From: CAYWWM01 sp965198025
GTDB taxonomy: Bacteria; Acidobacteriota; Terriglobia; 2-12-FULL-54-10
Assembly (NCBI GenBank): GCA_965198025.1
Contig: OZ240237.1
Span: 248,001-312,000 of the forward strand
Length of the DNA stretch: 64,000 nt
Direction: 5' to 3'
Part shown: in pieces, positions 54,701-63,113 of the stretch
How positions within the stretch are numbered: position 1 is the stretch's first letter
How the letters are laid out: every line of letters starts with the position of its first letter
Made by a program: the position numbers and the translations under genes
The notes under the pieces: model-generated
Seen by the model: the letters and a program-made list of their open reading frames with translations, nothing else
Told to the model about the DNA's origin: nothing
Database searches by the model: none

Positions 54701-55725
54701 GACCATTTTCACAGATGATGTATAGTAATGGATGGCGGTTCACTGCGAACACAACCAAATGGCGAAGGCGTATTCGAACGATCTGCGGCGGAAGCTGTTG
54801 GAGGCGTATGATCGCGGCGAGGGAAGTCTGCGGGAGCTGGCGGAGCGGTTCGGGGTGAGCAGTCCGTATGCCTGGAAGATTTCGGCGCAGCGGAAGCGAA
54901 CGGGGCGGGTCGAGCGGGTGGAGCAGCGGCATGGACCGCAGAGCAAAGTCACGGAGACTGTGCAACAGCAGTTGCGAACCTGGGTGCGGCAACAGCCCGA
55001 CTTGACCCTGCTAGAGATTCAGGAACGGCTGTGGGAAACGCAACGGCTGCCGGTGAGCGTGTCGCGGTTGTGGCAGGTACTGCGGCGGCTGCAGCTGCGG
55101 CTCAAAAAAACCCGCTCCACGCCCAGGAACAAAACACCCCGCAGAATCAGCGGCGGCGGGCGGCCTGGCGGGCCGCGTTGAGCGGGGTCGATCCGGCGCG
55201 GCTGGTGTTTCTGGACGAGCGTGGGGTGACGACGGAAATGACACGCCGCTATGGACGGGCTCCGTCGGGAGAACTCGTGCGCGCGGCAACTGCAGCGGGA
55301 CACTGCAGCACGCTCACGCTGCTGGGTGCCCTGACAAGCCAGCGAATGCTGGCCAGCAGGACGGTGGAATCGTCCACCGCTGGAGAGGTGTTGCTGGCCT
55401 ATCTGGAGGAAGTCTTGTGTCCCTGCCTGCAACCGGGACAGATCGTGATCGCCGACAATCTCGCGGCCCATAAAGTGGATGGCGTGCGGGAGCGGATCGA
55501 AGCGGCCGGGGCAACGCTGCTCTACCTGCCGCCCTACTCTCCCGACTTCAATCCGATGGAGCCAGCTGGGTCCAAGATCAAACAACATCTCCGCAAGACC
55601 AAAGCGCGAACCCTGGACCGGCTGGAGCACGCCGTCGCTCAGGCTCTGGCCACCGTCACCTCACAGGATGCCCCGGGATGGTTTCGCCATTGTGGATATG
55701 CTATACACTAACTGTAAAAATGGTC
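54701..55725 (+). mobile_element. complete IS630-family insertion sequence, 1025 bp
   Basis: The ends match as terminal inverted repeats: left GACCATTTTCACAG.., right (reverse strand) GACCATTTTTACAG.., with further agreement at GTATAG. A TA duplication flanks both sides (54699-54700 and 55726-55727), the target choice of the IS630/Tc1-mariner group. The internal transposase is intact if a -1 frameshift occurs. The left insertion point is inside recombinase fragment B. This looks like the youngest mobile element in the window. Confidence 0.88.
54759..55711 (+). CDS. IS630 transposase, two frames joined by -1 slippage
   Basis: The first frame (ATG 54759 to stop at 55181) gives the helix-turn-helix part (AKAYSNDLRRKLLEAYDRG, LRELAERFGVSSPYAWKI). 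The second frame, open to 55711, gives the DDE part: VFLDERGV, IVIADNLAAHK, then SPDFNPMEPAGSKIKQHLRK. The frames overlap at a run of seven A (55104-55110) in CTC AAA AAA ACC. A -1 shift there, by ribosomal or transcriptional slippage, would fuse them as LRLKK-NPLHAQEQ. All three acidic residues are present, so the enzyme may be active. Confidence 0.85.
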
Positions 55726-55800
55726 TAGCTTCACCGTGCTGAACGCCTAGCCCGCATCTTTCACCAGTCCGGTGATCGGGCGGATTTGGGCAGTAAGAAT

Positions 55801-55854
55801 CGGAACGAAATTTCCTGGTGTAAGGTCTTCAAGACCTTAAGCTAGGAAATTCCG
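55801..55854. repeat. long imperfect hairpin
   Basis: In the 176-base gap between the IS630 element and the HTH gene. The core is TAAGGTCTT-C-AAGACCTTA. An outer arm AATTTCCTGG (from 55809) pairs with CTAGGAAATT (to 55851) with one wobble, and CGG/CCG closes it further out. The total stem is over 20 pairs. No T-run follows on either strand. It may be a small palindromic repeat, a recombination site or a transcript end. Confidence 0.5.
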
Positions 55855-55901
55855 AAAAATAATGCGCTTTCCGCCGCGGGAAGTTATCTCTGACCTTATC
55901 C

Positions 55902-56303
55902 TCAGGGCGTTCCAGGGTCTTGACTGCCGCGCTCGATGCCAATTCGACCTGATTCCCACCTCGGATCTTTCACTATAACTTGTCCCGCTGCGCGAAGAAT
56001 CTCTCGCAACACGGTTTCAGAGGCTGCGTTGTGCCGCGCAAACTCGTCACGTAGCTCTCTCAGCTCGAACGAAAGCTGCTGCGCAGCATCTTTGCTGGCG
56101 GCGCGCGGCGGGCCGATGTAGAACTCCCATCCAAAGGCTACCGCGATTTGAGCTGCACGCTCTATCGAGGGTATGTGCCCCTCAAGGACCGACTGAACGC
56201 TGCGTACCGGTATCCCGGCGTGAGAGGCCGCACCGCGGATCGATAGTTTCCTCCTCCCTAGCTCCTCCCGGAGGGTGGTCACAAATGTTTCATAGGCGCC
56301 CAT
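55902..56303 (-). CDS. phage-type helix-turn-helix transcriptional regulator
   Basis: 133 residues from ATG 56303. The N-terminal 60 residues contain an XRE-like HTH (LREELGRRKLSIRGAASHAG, IPVRSVQSVLEGHIPSIERA). EFYIGPPR follows at ~63-70, a phrase common in prophage CI-like repressors. The C-terminal half is helical and could dimerise. The peptidase domain of LexA/CI proteins is absent. A consensus TATAAT lies 7 bp before the ATG, suggesting a leaderless mRNA. A divergent small gene starts 77 bp away, as in phage repressor/cro arrangements. Confidence 0.65.
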   Translation of the reverse strand: MGAYETFVTTLREELGRRKLSIRGAASHAGIPVRSVQSVLEGHIPSIERAAQIAVAFGWEFYIGPPRAASKDAAQQLSFELRELRDEFARHNAASETVLREILRAAGQVIVKDPRWESGRIGIERGSQDPGTP

Positions 56304-56310
56304 AGTGCTA

Positions 56311-56339
56311 ATTATAGCGCCGGGCAACAAATCGCACAA
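56311..56339 (-). promoter_or_regulatory. promoter of the HTH regulator
   Basis: On the minus strand TTGTGC (56339-56334), 17-nt spacer and TATAAT (56316-56311) form a near-consensus sigma-70-type promoter. The expected start point coincides with the ATG at 56303, so the transcript would be leaderless. Confidence 0.5.
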
Positions 56340-56345
56340 ATACCC

Positions 56346-56374
56346 TTGACTGCGTGCAAAATATAGCCCATATT
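56346..56374 (+). promoter_or_regulatory. divergent promoter for the small downstream gene
   Basis: TTGACT (56346-56351), 17-nt spacer and CATATT (56369-56374). The predicted start lies at or just before ATG 56381. It is back to back with the regulator's promoter. Confidence 0.4.
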
Positions 56375-56380
56375 GGTGAT

Positions 56381-56833
56381 ATGTCGCTCACCTCGATTAT
56401 TCGGCTGATTGAGATACTTGCGAAGGCAAGAGAGCGAATCCCCCATACGGTTGGCCGTCTTGCCTCCGGAAGCGGAGATTTCTACCTTCGCCTGAAACGC
56501 GGCTGCGATATAACCATGTGCCGTTCGGCTTCCGTTGCTTGCTATCTTTCCGACAACTGGCCGGCCGATCTGGAGTGGCCGGCGGCCATGGAGCCCCTTC
56601 GAGGACTGGCTGCTGGGCGGTATCTATCCACACATCAAATTCGAGTCCGCCGGGAAGATCCTGCGGCGCTCGCTACCCTCAGTTTACGCTTGCATGCGCT
56701 ATGGAAGAATACACACGCGCGCGGCCCAGCGTCGGTGGGCGCAAGCCGGAAGTGCGTCCCGGTAAATTCGGCCCAACAAAGCGGAAGCTTCCGCGCCCGC
56801 TTTCCGCCCCAAGAGAATCGCTATCACCTATGA
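56381..56833 (+). CDS. hypothetical phage-like protein, doubtful C-terminal half
   Basis: 150 residues from ATG 56381. The first ~75 residues look plausible (SLTSIIRLIEILAKARERI, then SDNWPADLEWPAAMEP, a W-P-x-x-x-x-W-P phrase seen in small prophage proteins near repressors). The remainder is Arg/Ser-rich and may result from a frameshift. The stop overlaps the wecB start (ATGA), which may be coincidental. Its divergence from the HTH regulator suggests a prophage or island control pair. Confidence 0.35.
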   Translation: MSLTSIIRLIEILAKARERIPHTVGRLASGSGDFYLRLKRGCDITMCRSASVACYLSDNWPADLEWPAAMEPLRGLAAGRYLSTHQIRVRREDPAALATLSLRLHALWKNTHARGPASVGASRKCVPVNSAQQSGSFRARFPPQENRYHL

Positions 56834-57957
56834 GTGCCATTCCTCTGAAGATTCTGGTGGTGTTCGGAACACGGCCGGAAGCCATCAAACTCGCTCCTGT
56901 GATACGCGAACTCGAATCCGACCCGGAGCGCTTCCTCGTTCGCATCTGCGTGACGGCCCAGCATCGTCGGCTGCTCGACCAGGTTCTAACCTCATTCGCC
57001 CTCACACCGCACCACGACCTGGGTGTCATGGAGGAAGACCAGGACTTGCTGCGGGTCGCGGCGCTTTGTCTGAACCGGCTGGGGCCGGTACTGGAAGGCG
57101 AGCGGCCCGACTGGATCCTTCTGCAGGGTGACACTGTGTCCACGCTGGCGGCGTCGCTTGCAGCCTGCTACTCGGGCGTGCGCGTCGCGCATGTCGAAGC
57201 GGGACTCCGCACCGCCGACAAGCACCGCCCTTTTCCTGAGGAGATGAACCGGCGCCTGATCTCCTGCCTCGCTGACCTCCACTTCGCTCCCACTCCACGC
57301 GCCAGGAACAATCTCATTCAGGCGGGAATTGCTGCCGGGCGGATCCACGTCACCGGCAACACCGGCGTCGACGCGCTCGCGGCCGTGCGCGACCGCTTGT
57401 CGCATCGGGTAGCCCGCATCCCTGGCCTGGAGCACCTGAATGGCGCCCGCCCTTTGCTTCTTGTCACCAGCCACCGGCGTGAGAGCTTCGGCGCTGGGTT
57501 GCAGCGGATTTGTAAGGCGGTGCGCGAAATCGCCTCCGCCTGTGAAGTCAACGTCGTATACCCCGTTCATCTCAATCCCAACGTGCAGCGTCCGGCCAAA
57601 CAACTCCTCGCCGGCCTTCCAAACGTGTTTCTGATCGACCCGCTCGACTATCTCTCGTTCGTCGCTCTCATGGAGCGATCACACCTGATTCTGACGGACT
57701 CGGGAGGAATCCAGGAAGAGGCGCCTTCCCTCGGAAAGCCATTGTTGGTCATGCGCGACGTGACCGAGCGCGTCGAGGGCCTCGAAGCCGGAACCGCCCG
57801 CCTGGTCGGAACTGACCCCGAGAGGATCGTGGCGGAAACCATTCGCCTCCTCAATGACCCGGCAGAATACGCCCGCTTGCAGAAGGCCGCGAATCCTTAC
57901 GGCGACGGAAAAGCCAGCGTCCGCATCGCCCGCATCCTCGCAGCCGAGCCCAGGTAA
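56830..57957 (+). CDS. wecB: UDP-N-acetylglucosamine 2-epimerase (non-hydrolysing)
   Basis: 375-residue cytoplasmic enzyme converting UDP-GlcNAc to UDP-ManNAc for surface polysaccharide synthesis. Family motifs in order: GTRPEAIKLAPVI at the N-terminus, LLQGDTVSTLAA, AHVEAGLRTADKHRPFPEEM, LLVTSHRRESFG, VYPVHLNPNV, LTDSGGIQEEAPSLGKPLLV and RDVTERVEG. Length is that of the family. It is convergent with kdsD, which also supplies a polysaccharide precursor pathway. Confidence 0.95.
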   Translation: MSAIPLKILVVFGTRPEAIKLAPVIRELESDPERFLVRICVTAQHRRLLDQVLTSFALTPHHDLGVMEEDQDLLRVAALCLNRLGPVLEGERPDWILLQGDTVSTLAASLAACYSGVRVAHVEAGLRTADKHRPFPEEMNRRLISCLADLHFAPTPRARNNLIQAGIAAGRIHVTGNTGVDALAAVRDRLSHRVARIPGLEHLNGARPLLLVTSHRRESFGAGLQRICKAVREIASACEVNVVYPVHLNPNVQRPAKQLLAGLPNVFLIDPLDYLSFVALMERSHLILTDSGGIQEEAPSLGKPLLVMRDVTERVEGLEAGTARLVGTDPERIVAETIRLLNDPAEYARLQKAANPYGDGKASVRIARILAAEPR

Positions 57958-58024
57958 TCCATCGCCCCTTTTCTGCGCGCCGCTACGCGCAAAAGGCCGC
58001 TTGCATGGCCCAAAAACTTCTGTC

Positions 58025-58060
58025 GAGAGAACCGAGAGAACCGAAGGAACCGAGAGAACC
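58025..58060. repeat. four 9-bp tandem units
   Basis: GAGAGAACC, GAGAGAACC, GAAGGAACC, GAGAGAACC in the 125-bp convergent gap between wecB and kdsD. Too short for a gene or CRISPR; probably an intergenic microsatellite. Confidence 0.7.
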
Positions 58061-58082
58061 GAAAGCGAGTACGCGCGATACG

Positions 58083-59102
58083 CTAGAACAGCTGGGGGGT
58101 CCAAAGGTCGTGCAGATGGAGGACGCCTTCCAGGCGTCCTTGCGGGTCCAAGACGAGCAGAGAGGTTATCTTGCGGTCTTCAAGGATGCGCAGCGCGGCG
58201 GCTGCAAACTCGGTCTTGGCAACCGTGGCGGGATGGCGGGTCATGAACTGTTCGCACTTCAGGTCCAGCGCTTCTTTCTTGCGCTGCTCAATCAGGCGCC
58301 GTAGGTCTCCGTCCGTGATGACGCCGACCAGTCGCTCGTCACCGGCGACCACGGCGGTCATGCCGAGTCCTTTCCGGCTCATTTCATAAATCGCCTCCGG
58401 AGCCAGAGTCTCCGGACCCACACGCGGAATCGCTTCGCCGGTCCGCATCAGACTTTCGACGCGTTGCAATCTCTTTCCGATTGATCCTCCGGGATGAAGC
58501 TCCGCGAATTGCTCTGCCGTGAATCCGCGCCGTTCGAACAGGGCAATCGCCAGTGCATCGCCGAGCGCCAGCATGGCTGTGGTTGAAGCGGTCGGCGTGA
58601 GGTTGAGCGGGCAGGCTTCCCGCTCCACACGCACGTCCAGCACAGCATCTGCGACCTGCGCCAGAGTCGTGTTCTGGTTCGCCGTCATGGCCAGAATAGG
58701 AAGGCCGAGCCGCTTGGCCATCGCAACGGGCTGCTCGTTCTCTTCCGTAGTACCGCCGTAACTGAGGACAAGCAGCAGGTCTCCCTTGGCCATCATACCC
58801 AGGTCGCCGTGGGAGGCCTCGGCCGGATGGAGAAACAAAGCCGGCGTGCCGGTCGAAACCAGGGTGGCGGAAATCTTGCGCGCGATCAATCCGGACTTGC
58901 CCATGCCGGTAACTACGACGCGCCCCCGGCATCGCAGGATCAGTTCCACCGCCTGCTCAAATCCCTCGCCATTGCTCCCCTTGAGACGCTCCAGCAGCAT
59001 GCCCAGCGCATCGCGCTCCGCTTCGAGCACTCTCCGCGCGGCGTCAAGCGATGCGGTAGCGGTTCCGGCCGGTTGGGATGAAACTGAGCTTTCTTTCCCC
59101 AA
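58083..59102 (-). CDS. kdsD: D-arabinose 5-phosphate isomerase (KdsD/KpsF)
   Basis: 339 residues: an N-terminal SIS sugar-isomerase domain (VVVTGMGKSGLIARKISATL, STGTPALFLHPAEASHGDLG, LVLSYGGTTEE) and two C-terminal CBS domains (MTAVVAGDERLVGVITDGDL, RRLIEQ; TSLLVLDPQGRLEGVLHLHDL). The enzyme makes arabinose 5-phosphate for Kdo, the inner sugar of lipopolysaccharide. The start is a TTG at 59102 with AGGGGAG 8 nt upstream. It lies 49 bp downstream of tpx in the same direction and may be cotranscribed. Confidence 0.93.
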   Translation of the reverse strand: MGKESSVSSQPAGTATASLDAARRVLEAERDALGMLLERLKGSNGEGFEQAVELILRCRGRVVVTGMGKSGLIARKISATLVSTGTPALFLHPAEASHGDLGMMAKGDLLLVLSYGGTTEENEQPVAMAKRLGLPILAMTANQNTTLAQVADAVLDVRVEREACPLNLTPTASTTAMLALGDALAIALFERRGFTAEQFAELHPGGSIGKRLQRVESLMRTGEAIPRVGPETLAPEAIYEMSRKGLGMTAVVAGDERLVGVITDGDLRRLIEQRKKEALDLKCEQFMTRHPATVAKTEFAAAALRILEDRKITSLLVLDPQGRLEGVLHLHDLWTPQLF

Positions 59103-59151
59103 ACGCTGTACTCCCCTTTGGAACGGAATTCGCAGTCGGAAGATTCGGACT

Positions 59152-59667
59152 CTACGAGATCAGTTTCTTGGAAGCTGCCAGGGCAGCATCGTAATTGGGA
59201 TGATCGGCAACTTCCTTGACATACTCGACATAGCGGACCGTGTTGTCTTTGTCGAGCACGAACACCGCACGGGCATCCAGTTGCAGTTCCTGGATCAGGA
59301 CCCCGTAGGCAGGTCCCAAAGCGCGTTCCCGGTAGTCGGAGAGCGTACGCACATTCTGCACCCCGGCCGCCCCGCACCAGCGCTTCTGCGCCATCGGCAG
59401 GTCCATGCTCACGGTCAGGATCTCCACGCCAGGGAGATTGGCGGCTTCTTCGTTGAACCGCCGCGTCTCAGTGTCGCACACCGGCGTATCGAGCGAGGGG
59501 ACGGTGGCGAGAATGCGGACCGTGCCCGCCGTGTCCGCCAGCTTCACCGGGGTCATATCGTTGGAAACGACCGTAAAGTCCGGCGCTTTTTCGCCCACCT
59601 TGATTTCCGGTCCGACCAGCGTAAATGGCTGGCCCCGCAATGTCACCGCTCCTTTTCGTTCGATCAT
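59152..59667 (-). CDS. tpx: thiol peroxidase
   Basis: 171-residue peroxiredoxin of the Tpx type, from ATG 59667. The peroxidatic Cys64 is in SLDTPVCDTE and the resolving Cys98 in QKRWCGAAG. VGEKAPDFTVVSND and ARAVFVLDKDNTVRYVEYV are typical. It reduces organic hydroperoxides and H2O2 with thioredoxin. Ten upstream codons of the same frame are not needed for the fold. It precedes kdsD on the same strand. Confidence 0.95.
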   Translation of the reverse strand: MIERKGAVTLRGQPFTLVGPEIKVGEKAPDFTVVSNDMTPVKLADTAGTVRILATVPSLDTPVCDTETRRFNEEAANLPGVEILTVSMDLPMAQKRWCGAAGVQNVRTLSDYRERALGPAYGVLIQELQLDARAVFVLDKDNTVRYVEYVKEVADHPNYDAALAASKKLIS

Positions 59668-59871
59668 GTTCTGAACTCGCTCCCTTCCGGCCTGCACGTT
59701 CTGTTAGATTTGCTCGTTGGCAAACTATCACTATAGCTGCTCCCCGCGGGCAGTGCAAAGAACTTTCCCGAACGGCTCTGCTTGACTTTCCCGCAGTCCA
59801 AACACCAAAATGCGGTTGTTTTTGCGAACTGCGATACGGGAATAAACTTTAGAAGCGCGATGGAGAGGCCT

Positions 59872-62031
59872 ATGCAGAAAACCCGACGGCTCCCAATCCT
59901 AAGTATCTTGATTGTCCTTGGCATCAGCGGCATCGTTTCCATTCGATTCGTCGAGCAAGAGATGGGCTGGTCGGCTGCTGCCCAGACGTCTACGGCACGG
60001 TCCGGGGGAACATCCGGCAATCAGAACCCGGCTTACGCTCTGCAGCGCTCGATTCGAATTGACAACTATAACCTGGTGACCGACAGCGGTCCGGAGCGCG
60101 GGGAGGTCCTGTATTTCTTCAAATGCTGGATGTGCCACAATCAGTATACGATCCGATCCGAGTACGGCGAGGCTACCCCCTTCCTGCACCTGAAAGACCT
60201 CTACCAGCGTCCGGCACTGGTAACCGGAGAGCCGGTGAACGATCAAACGGTAGCAAACAAGATCAGAAACGGCGGGGCGAGGATGCCGGCGTTCGGCACG
60301 ACCCTGTCGGATGCAGACATCTCGGACCTGGTCAGTTATCTGCGAGGAGGAAGCTGCTGCCTGGAAGGCGAGAACCCGCCGGCAAACCCCTGGTATCGGG
60401 CAGAGACGAACCCCTGGAGTGTCCCGGCCCTTCTCTCCGGTGGGCCGCGAGGCATCGTGCGGTTGGCCAACGGGCAGCCGTTGGAGGGAATCCCGGTGCA
60501 ACTCGTGGCTCCTAACGCCGTTCGAACCACCGTTTACAGCAATGAAGAAGGAAGTTACGAATTTCCTCCGATGCAGGCCGGAACGTATACACTGCGCATC
60601 CCAACCCCGTTGGAATTCCAGCCGTACCAGCAGGATTCCGTTCCGATTCAAGAGGCCACTCCATTCGAGGACATCGTGCTCGAGGCGATCGCCAGTCCGG
60701 AAACCGACGTTCTGGTAGGCGATCCCGGGCTGCCTCCGACGCCGGAGATCTATTTCCAGCTGACGGGTGCGGAGATTTTGTGGAATCTCCCGGGCACGGC
60801 CCAGGAGAAATCTCAGCTCCACCGCTCGTGCGGCAGCGGGTGTCATGATTTGCAACGGATTTTCCGAAACCGCTACGATGAGCGGAGCTGGCGCCTCATC
60901 GTCGAACGGATGTTTCACTATGGAAGCCGCACATTGATCAATCGAGTTCCCGGGGCTACCACTCGCGGGAATGCAGAGCAGGAAGAGCTGCTGGTGAAGT
61001 GGCTGGCCGAGGTGCGCGGGCCCCAGTCGGAAGACGCGCCGTTGCGTATCTTCCCTCGTCCGCGCAGAGCCGCGACCCGCGTGGTCGTGACGGAATACGA
61101 GCTGCCGCGCGTTTTGTTGAGCCCTCATGACGTGGCAGGAGACGCAGAGGGCAACATCTGGTATACGAGTCACAAGACCCCTTACGTCGGGAAGCTGGAC
61201 CCGCGGACGGGCATCATCACGGAGTACAAGGTTCCGCTCATACCCGGCGCCATGCCCGGGACGCACGCAGTCAAGGTCGATACGAGGAACAATGTGGTTT
61301 GGTTTTCCGAGAACTGGGCGCACTCCATGACCCGGTTCGATCCCCGAACAGAAGAGTTTACTCAGTTCCCCTACGAAACCAACAGCCTCGTCAATAGTGC
61401 GAGCGGGGGCAATTTTGGTCTGGCCCCGGACGGCTCTCTCTATAACACCCAGGGTGGCGCGGTCGTCAAGATGGATCCCCAAACCACCGGAAGCGGCCGT
61501 TTCGTGAATCGGTGGCCGCTCGAGAAGGAACCCAGAACCTACGACAATCTGATCAGCGATGATGGGAACTTCTGGTCCGGAGGGGGACCGGCCTCCGGCG
61601 GGCAAACCATCAAACTGCTGGACCTCCGGACCGGAGATCTCCTGACGGTGGAAACTCCGCGACGGTCCTCCGCCGCCAGAGGAGGTTTTGATCGCGAGGG
61701 AAATCCCTGGTACGGCGGCCGGGGTGGCTCAATCCTGACCCTGAATGCGCAGACGGGCCGCATTCGGGAGTACTGGCCTCCCACTCCGTATTCTCCCTAT
61801 ACGCAGTTCTACGAGGCGATGCCCGACAAGAACGGGGAAGTATGGGCGGGTGTCCTTCACGGACGATCTTTCCTTCGCCTGAATCCCCGGACGGAACGCT
61901 GGATTGAATACGTTTTGCCGGAGCCGTTTGCAAACAACTACAGAACCTGGATCGATAACTCCACGGATCCGGTCTCGGTCTGGTACGTGGATTACAAAGG
62001 GTATATCGTCCGCATCCAGCCCATGGAGTAA
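59872..62031 (+). CDS. heme-propeller protein 4: two c-heme sites, regulatory-like domain, Vgb-like propeller
   Basis: 719 residues from ATG 59872 (GGAGAGG upstream). After a signal anchor (RRLPILSILIVLGISGIVSI) comes a class I cytochrome c domain with CWMCH at 85-89 and a likely Met ligand in GGARMPAF (138). It is followed by a regulatory-like domain (GIVRLANGQPLEGIPVQLVA) and a second heme region with CGSGCH at 320-325, which is CX3CH rather than CX2CH. The Vgb-like propeller completes the chain (GNIWYTSHKTPYVGKLDPRT, DRRGN-type repeats, FLRLNPRTERWIEY). It is the longest member of the family and the only one with an added cytochrome domain. It stands alone, convergent with the cupin gene. 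Confidence 0.85.
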   Translation: MQKTRRLPILSILIVLGISGIVSIRFVEQEMGWSAAAQTSTARSGGTSGNQNPAYALQRSIRIDNYNLVTDSGPERGEVLYFFKCWMCHNQYTIRSEYGEATPFLHLKDLYQRPALVTGEPVNDQTVANKIRNGGARMPAFGTTLSDADISDLVSYLRGGSCCLEGENPPANPWYRAETNPWSVPALLSGGPRGIVRLANGQPLEGIPVQLVAPNAVRTTVYSNEEGSYEFPPMQAGTYTLRIPTPLEFQPYQQDSVPIQEATPFEDIVLEAIASPETDVLVGDPGLPPTPEIYFQLTGAEILWNLPGTAQEKSQLHRSCGSGCHDLQRIFRNRYDERSWRLIVERMFHYGSRTLINRVPGATTRGNAEQEELLVKWLAEVRGPQSEDAPLRIFPRPRRAATRVVVTEYELPRVLLSPHDVAGDAEGNIWYTSHKTPYVGKLDPRTGIITEYKVPLIPGAMPGTHAVKVDTRNNVVWFSENWAHSMTRFDPRTEEFTQFPYETNSLVNSASGGNFGLAPDGSLYNTQGGAVVKMDPQTTGSGRFVNRWPLEKEPRTYDNLISDDGNFWSGGGPASGGQTIKLLDLRTGDLLTVETPRRSSAARGGFDREGNPWYGGRGGSILTLNAQTGRIREYWPPTPYSPYTQFYEAMPDKNGEVWAGVLHGRSFLRLNPRTERWIEYVLPEPFANNYRTWIDNSTDPVSVWYVDYKGYIVRIQPME

Positions 62032-62082
62032 CCGATCGACGGCAGCGGGGGACATGCTAAAAAGGGAAGGCCGGGACGAGCA

Positions 62083-63084
62083 TCAATCCCACCCCGGTTT
62101 GTTTTCCATTAAGAAGGGATCAATCCCAACACGGCGGAAGTACCCCGAGGCCTTGATTTGAAGGCGACTGCCGCCGGCGCCGCCCCGCGGGCGGTTGTCG
62201 TGATATTCATTGGCCTCTACGATGAACAAATCCCCCTCACTCCACTCGACTCTGCGTTCGGGTTCGCCTTCACGCTGCAGGACGGTATACCCCTCCCCTT
62301 TCAGGACGTAGTAGATCACCTCCCAAAGGTGCCGATGGTAATGGCCCACCGCATTGGCATCGATAAATTCCCGCACTTCCATTTCCAGTAGCTGATTCCC
62401 AGCCATGTCCCCTTCCGGAAGAATGGTGATTCCCGACATGCCGATGCCGCGTTCTTTCATCTCCCGGTTCCGCAGATTCGGCAGCCAGTGTCCCACGTCC
62501 ATTCGTACTGTTTCGGGACCCTGCGTCGCGTTCCCGACGTATTCCGGCCGCTGTCCCACTCCTTTTTCCCACCGCTCCGGAAAGTTGGAATCCGTGGCAG
62601 AAAGAAAGGAAGCGTTCTGAAACATGTTCTTGGTTAGCGGAGCGGTGGTAATCGACAGGTAGCGGGCGGGGGTGTCCGAAGACGCGTTGAAGTGCTGATG
62701 CCAGGCGTTGAGGGAGGGTGAAAGCAGATCGCTTTCTACCCATTCGTATCGTTCCTGCTTGTCTTCCGCCTGGTTCCACATCAGCGTGTAGCCGCGGCCT
62801 GAAACAATATAGATCATCTCTTCCGCCAAATGCCGGTACGCGGGAAGCTTTCCGCCGGGCGGAATCTCTACCAGCGTGGCATCGATCTGGTGCAGACGTC
62901 CTTCACCAATCCGCGCGGTGGCTGCTCCTAACTCTTCGTCAAACTCCACGGGATGTTGTTTCAGGTGGAGGGCCTCGTCCACAGTCTGGATCTGCTGTCC
63001 CTGCACGTCCTGATCCCCTGCAAAAAAGGCTAATACCGCGATCAAGGCGCCAACGCCAAGCAATCCGCACAGGAATTTTTTCAT
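62083..63084 (-). CDS. exported double-cupin protein
   Basis: 333 residues from ATG 63084 (GAGGGAG 8 nt upstream; ATG 63090 is in frame). A signal peptide (CGLLGVGALIAVLAFFAG) is followed by two cupin barrels. The first has YRHLAEEMIYIVSGRGYTLMW, the second GHYHRHLWEVIYYVLKGEGYTVL with DLFIVEANEYHDNRP. Each has His/Glu residues placed as metal ligands. The order resembles gentisate-dioxygenase-like proteins, but an exported form makes this assignment uncertain. It lies next to the PPIase gene (29 bp) on the same strand. Confidence 0.8.
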   Translation of the reverse strand: MKKFLCGLLGVGALIAVLAFFAGDQDVQGQQIQTVDEALHLKQHPVEFDEELGAATARIGEGRLHQIDATLVEIPPGGKLPAYRHLAEEMIYIVSGRGYTLMWNQAEDKQERYEWVESDLLSPSLNAWHQHFNASSDTPARYLSITTAPLTKNMFQNASFLSATDSNFPERWEKGVGQRPEYVGNATQGPETVRMDVGHWLPNLRNREMKERGIGMSGITILPEGDMAGNQLLEMEVREFIDANAVGHYHRHLWEVIYYVLKGEGYTVLQREGEPERRVEWSEGDLFIVEANEYHDNRPRGGAGGSRLQIKASGYFRRVGIDPFLMENKPGWD

Positions 63085-63113
63085 TTCCATCTCCCTCTTC
63101 GCTCCGATTTTCG

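Noticed and set aside
56518..56829. N-terminal extension of wecB
   Set aside because: The upstream codons are Arg/Ser/Pro-rich with no resemblance; the family start is the ATG at 56830.
58025..58060. CRISPR-like repeats
   Set aside because: Units are 9 bp without spacers and no cas genes are near; it is a simple tandem repeat.
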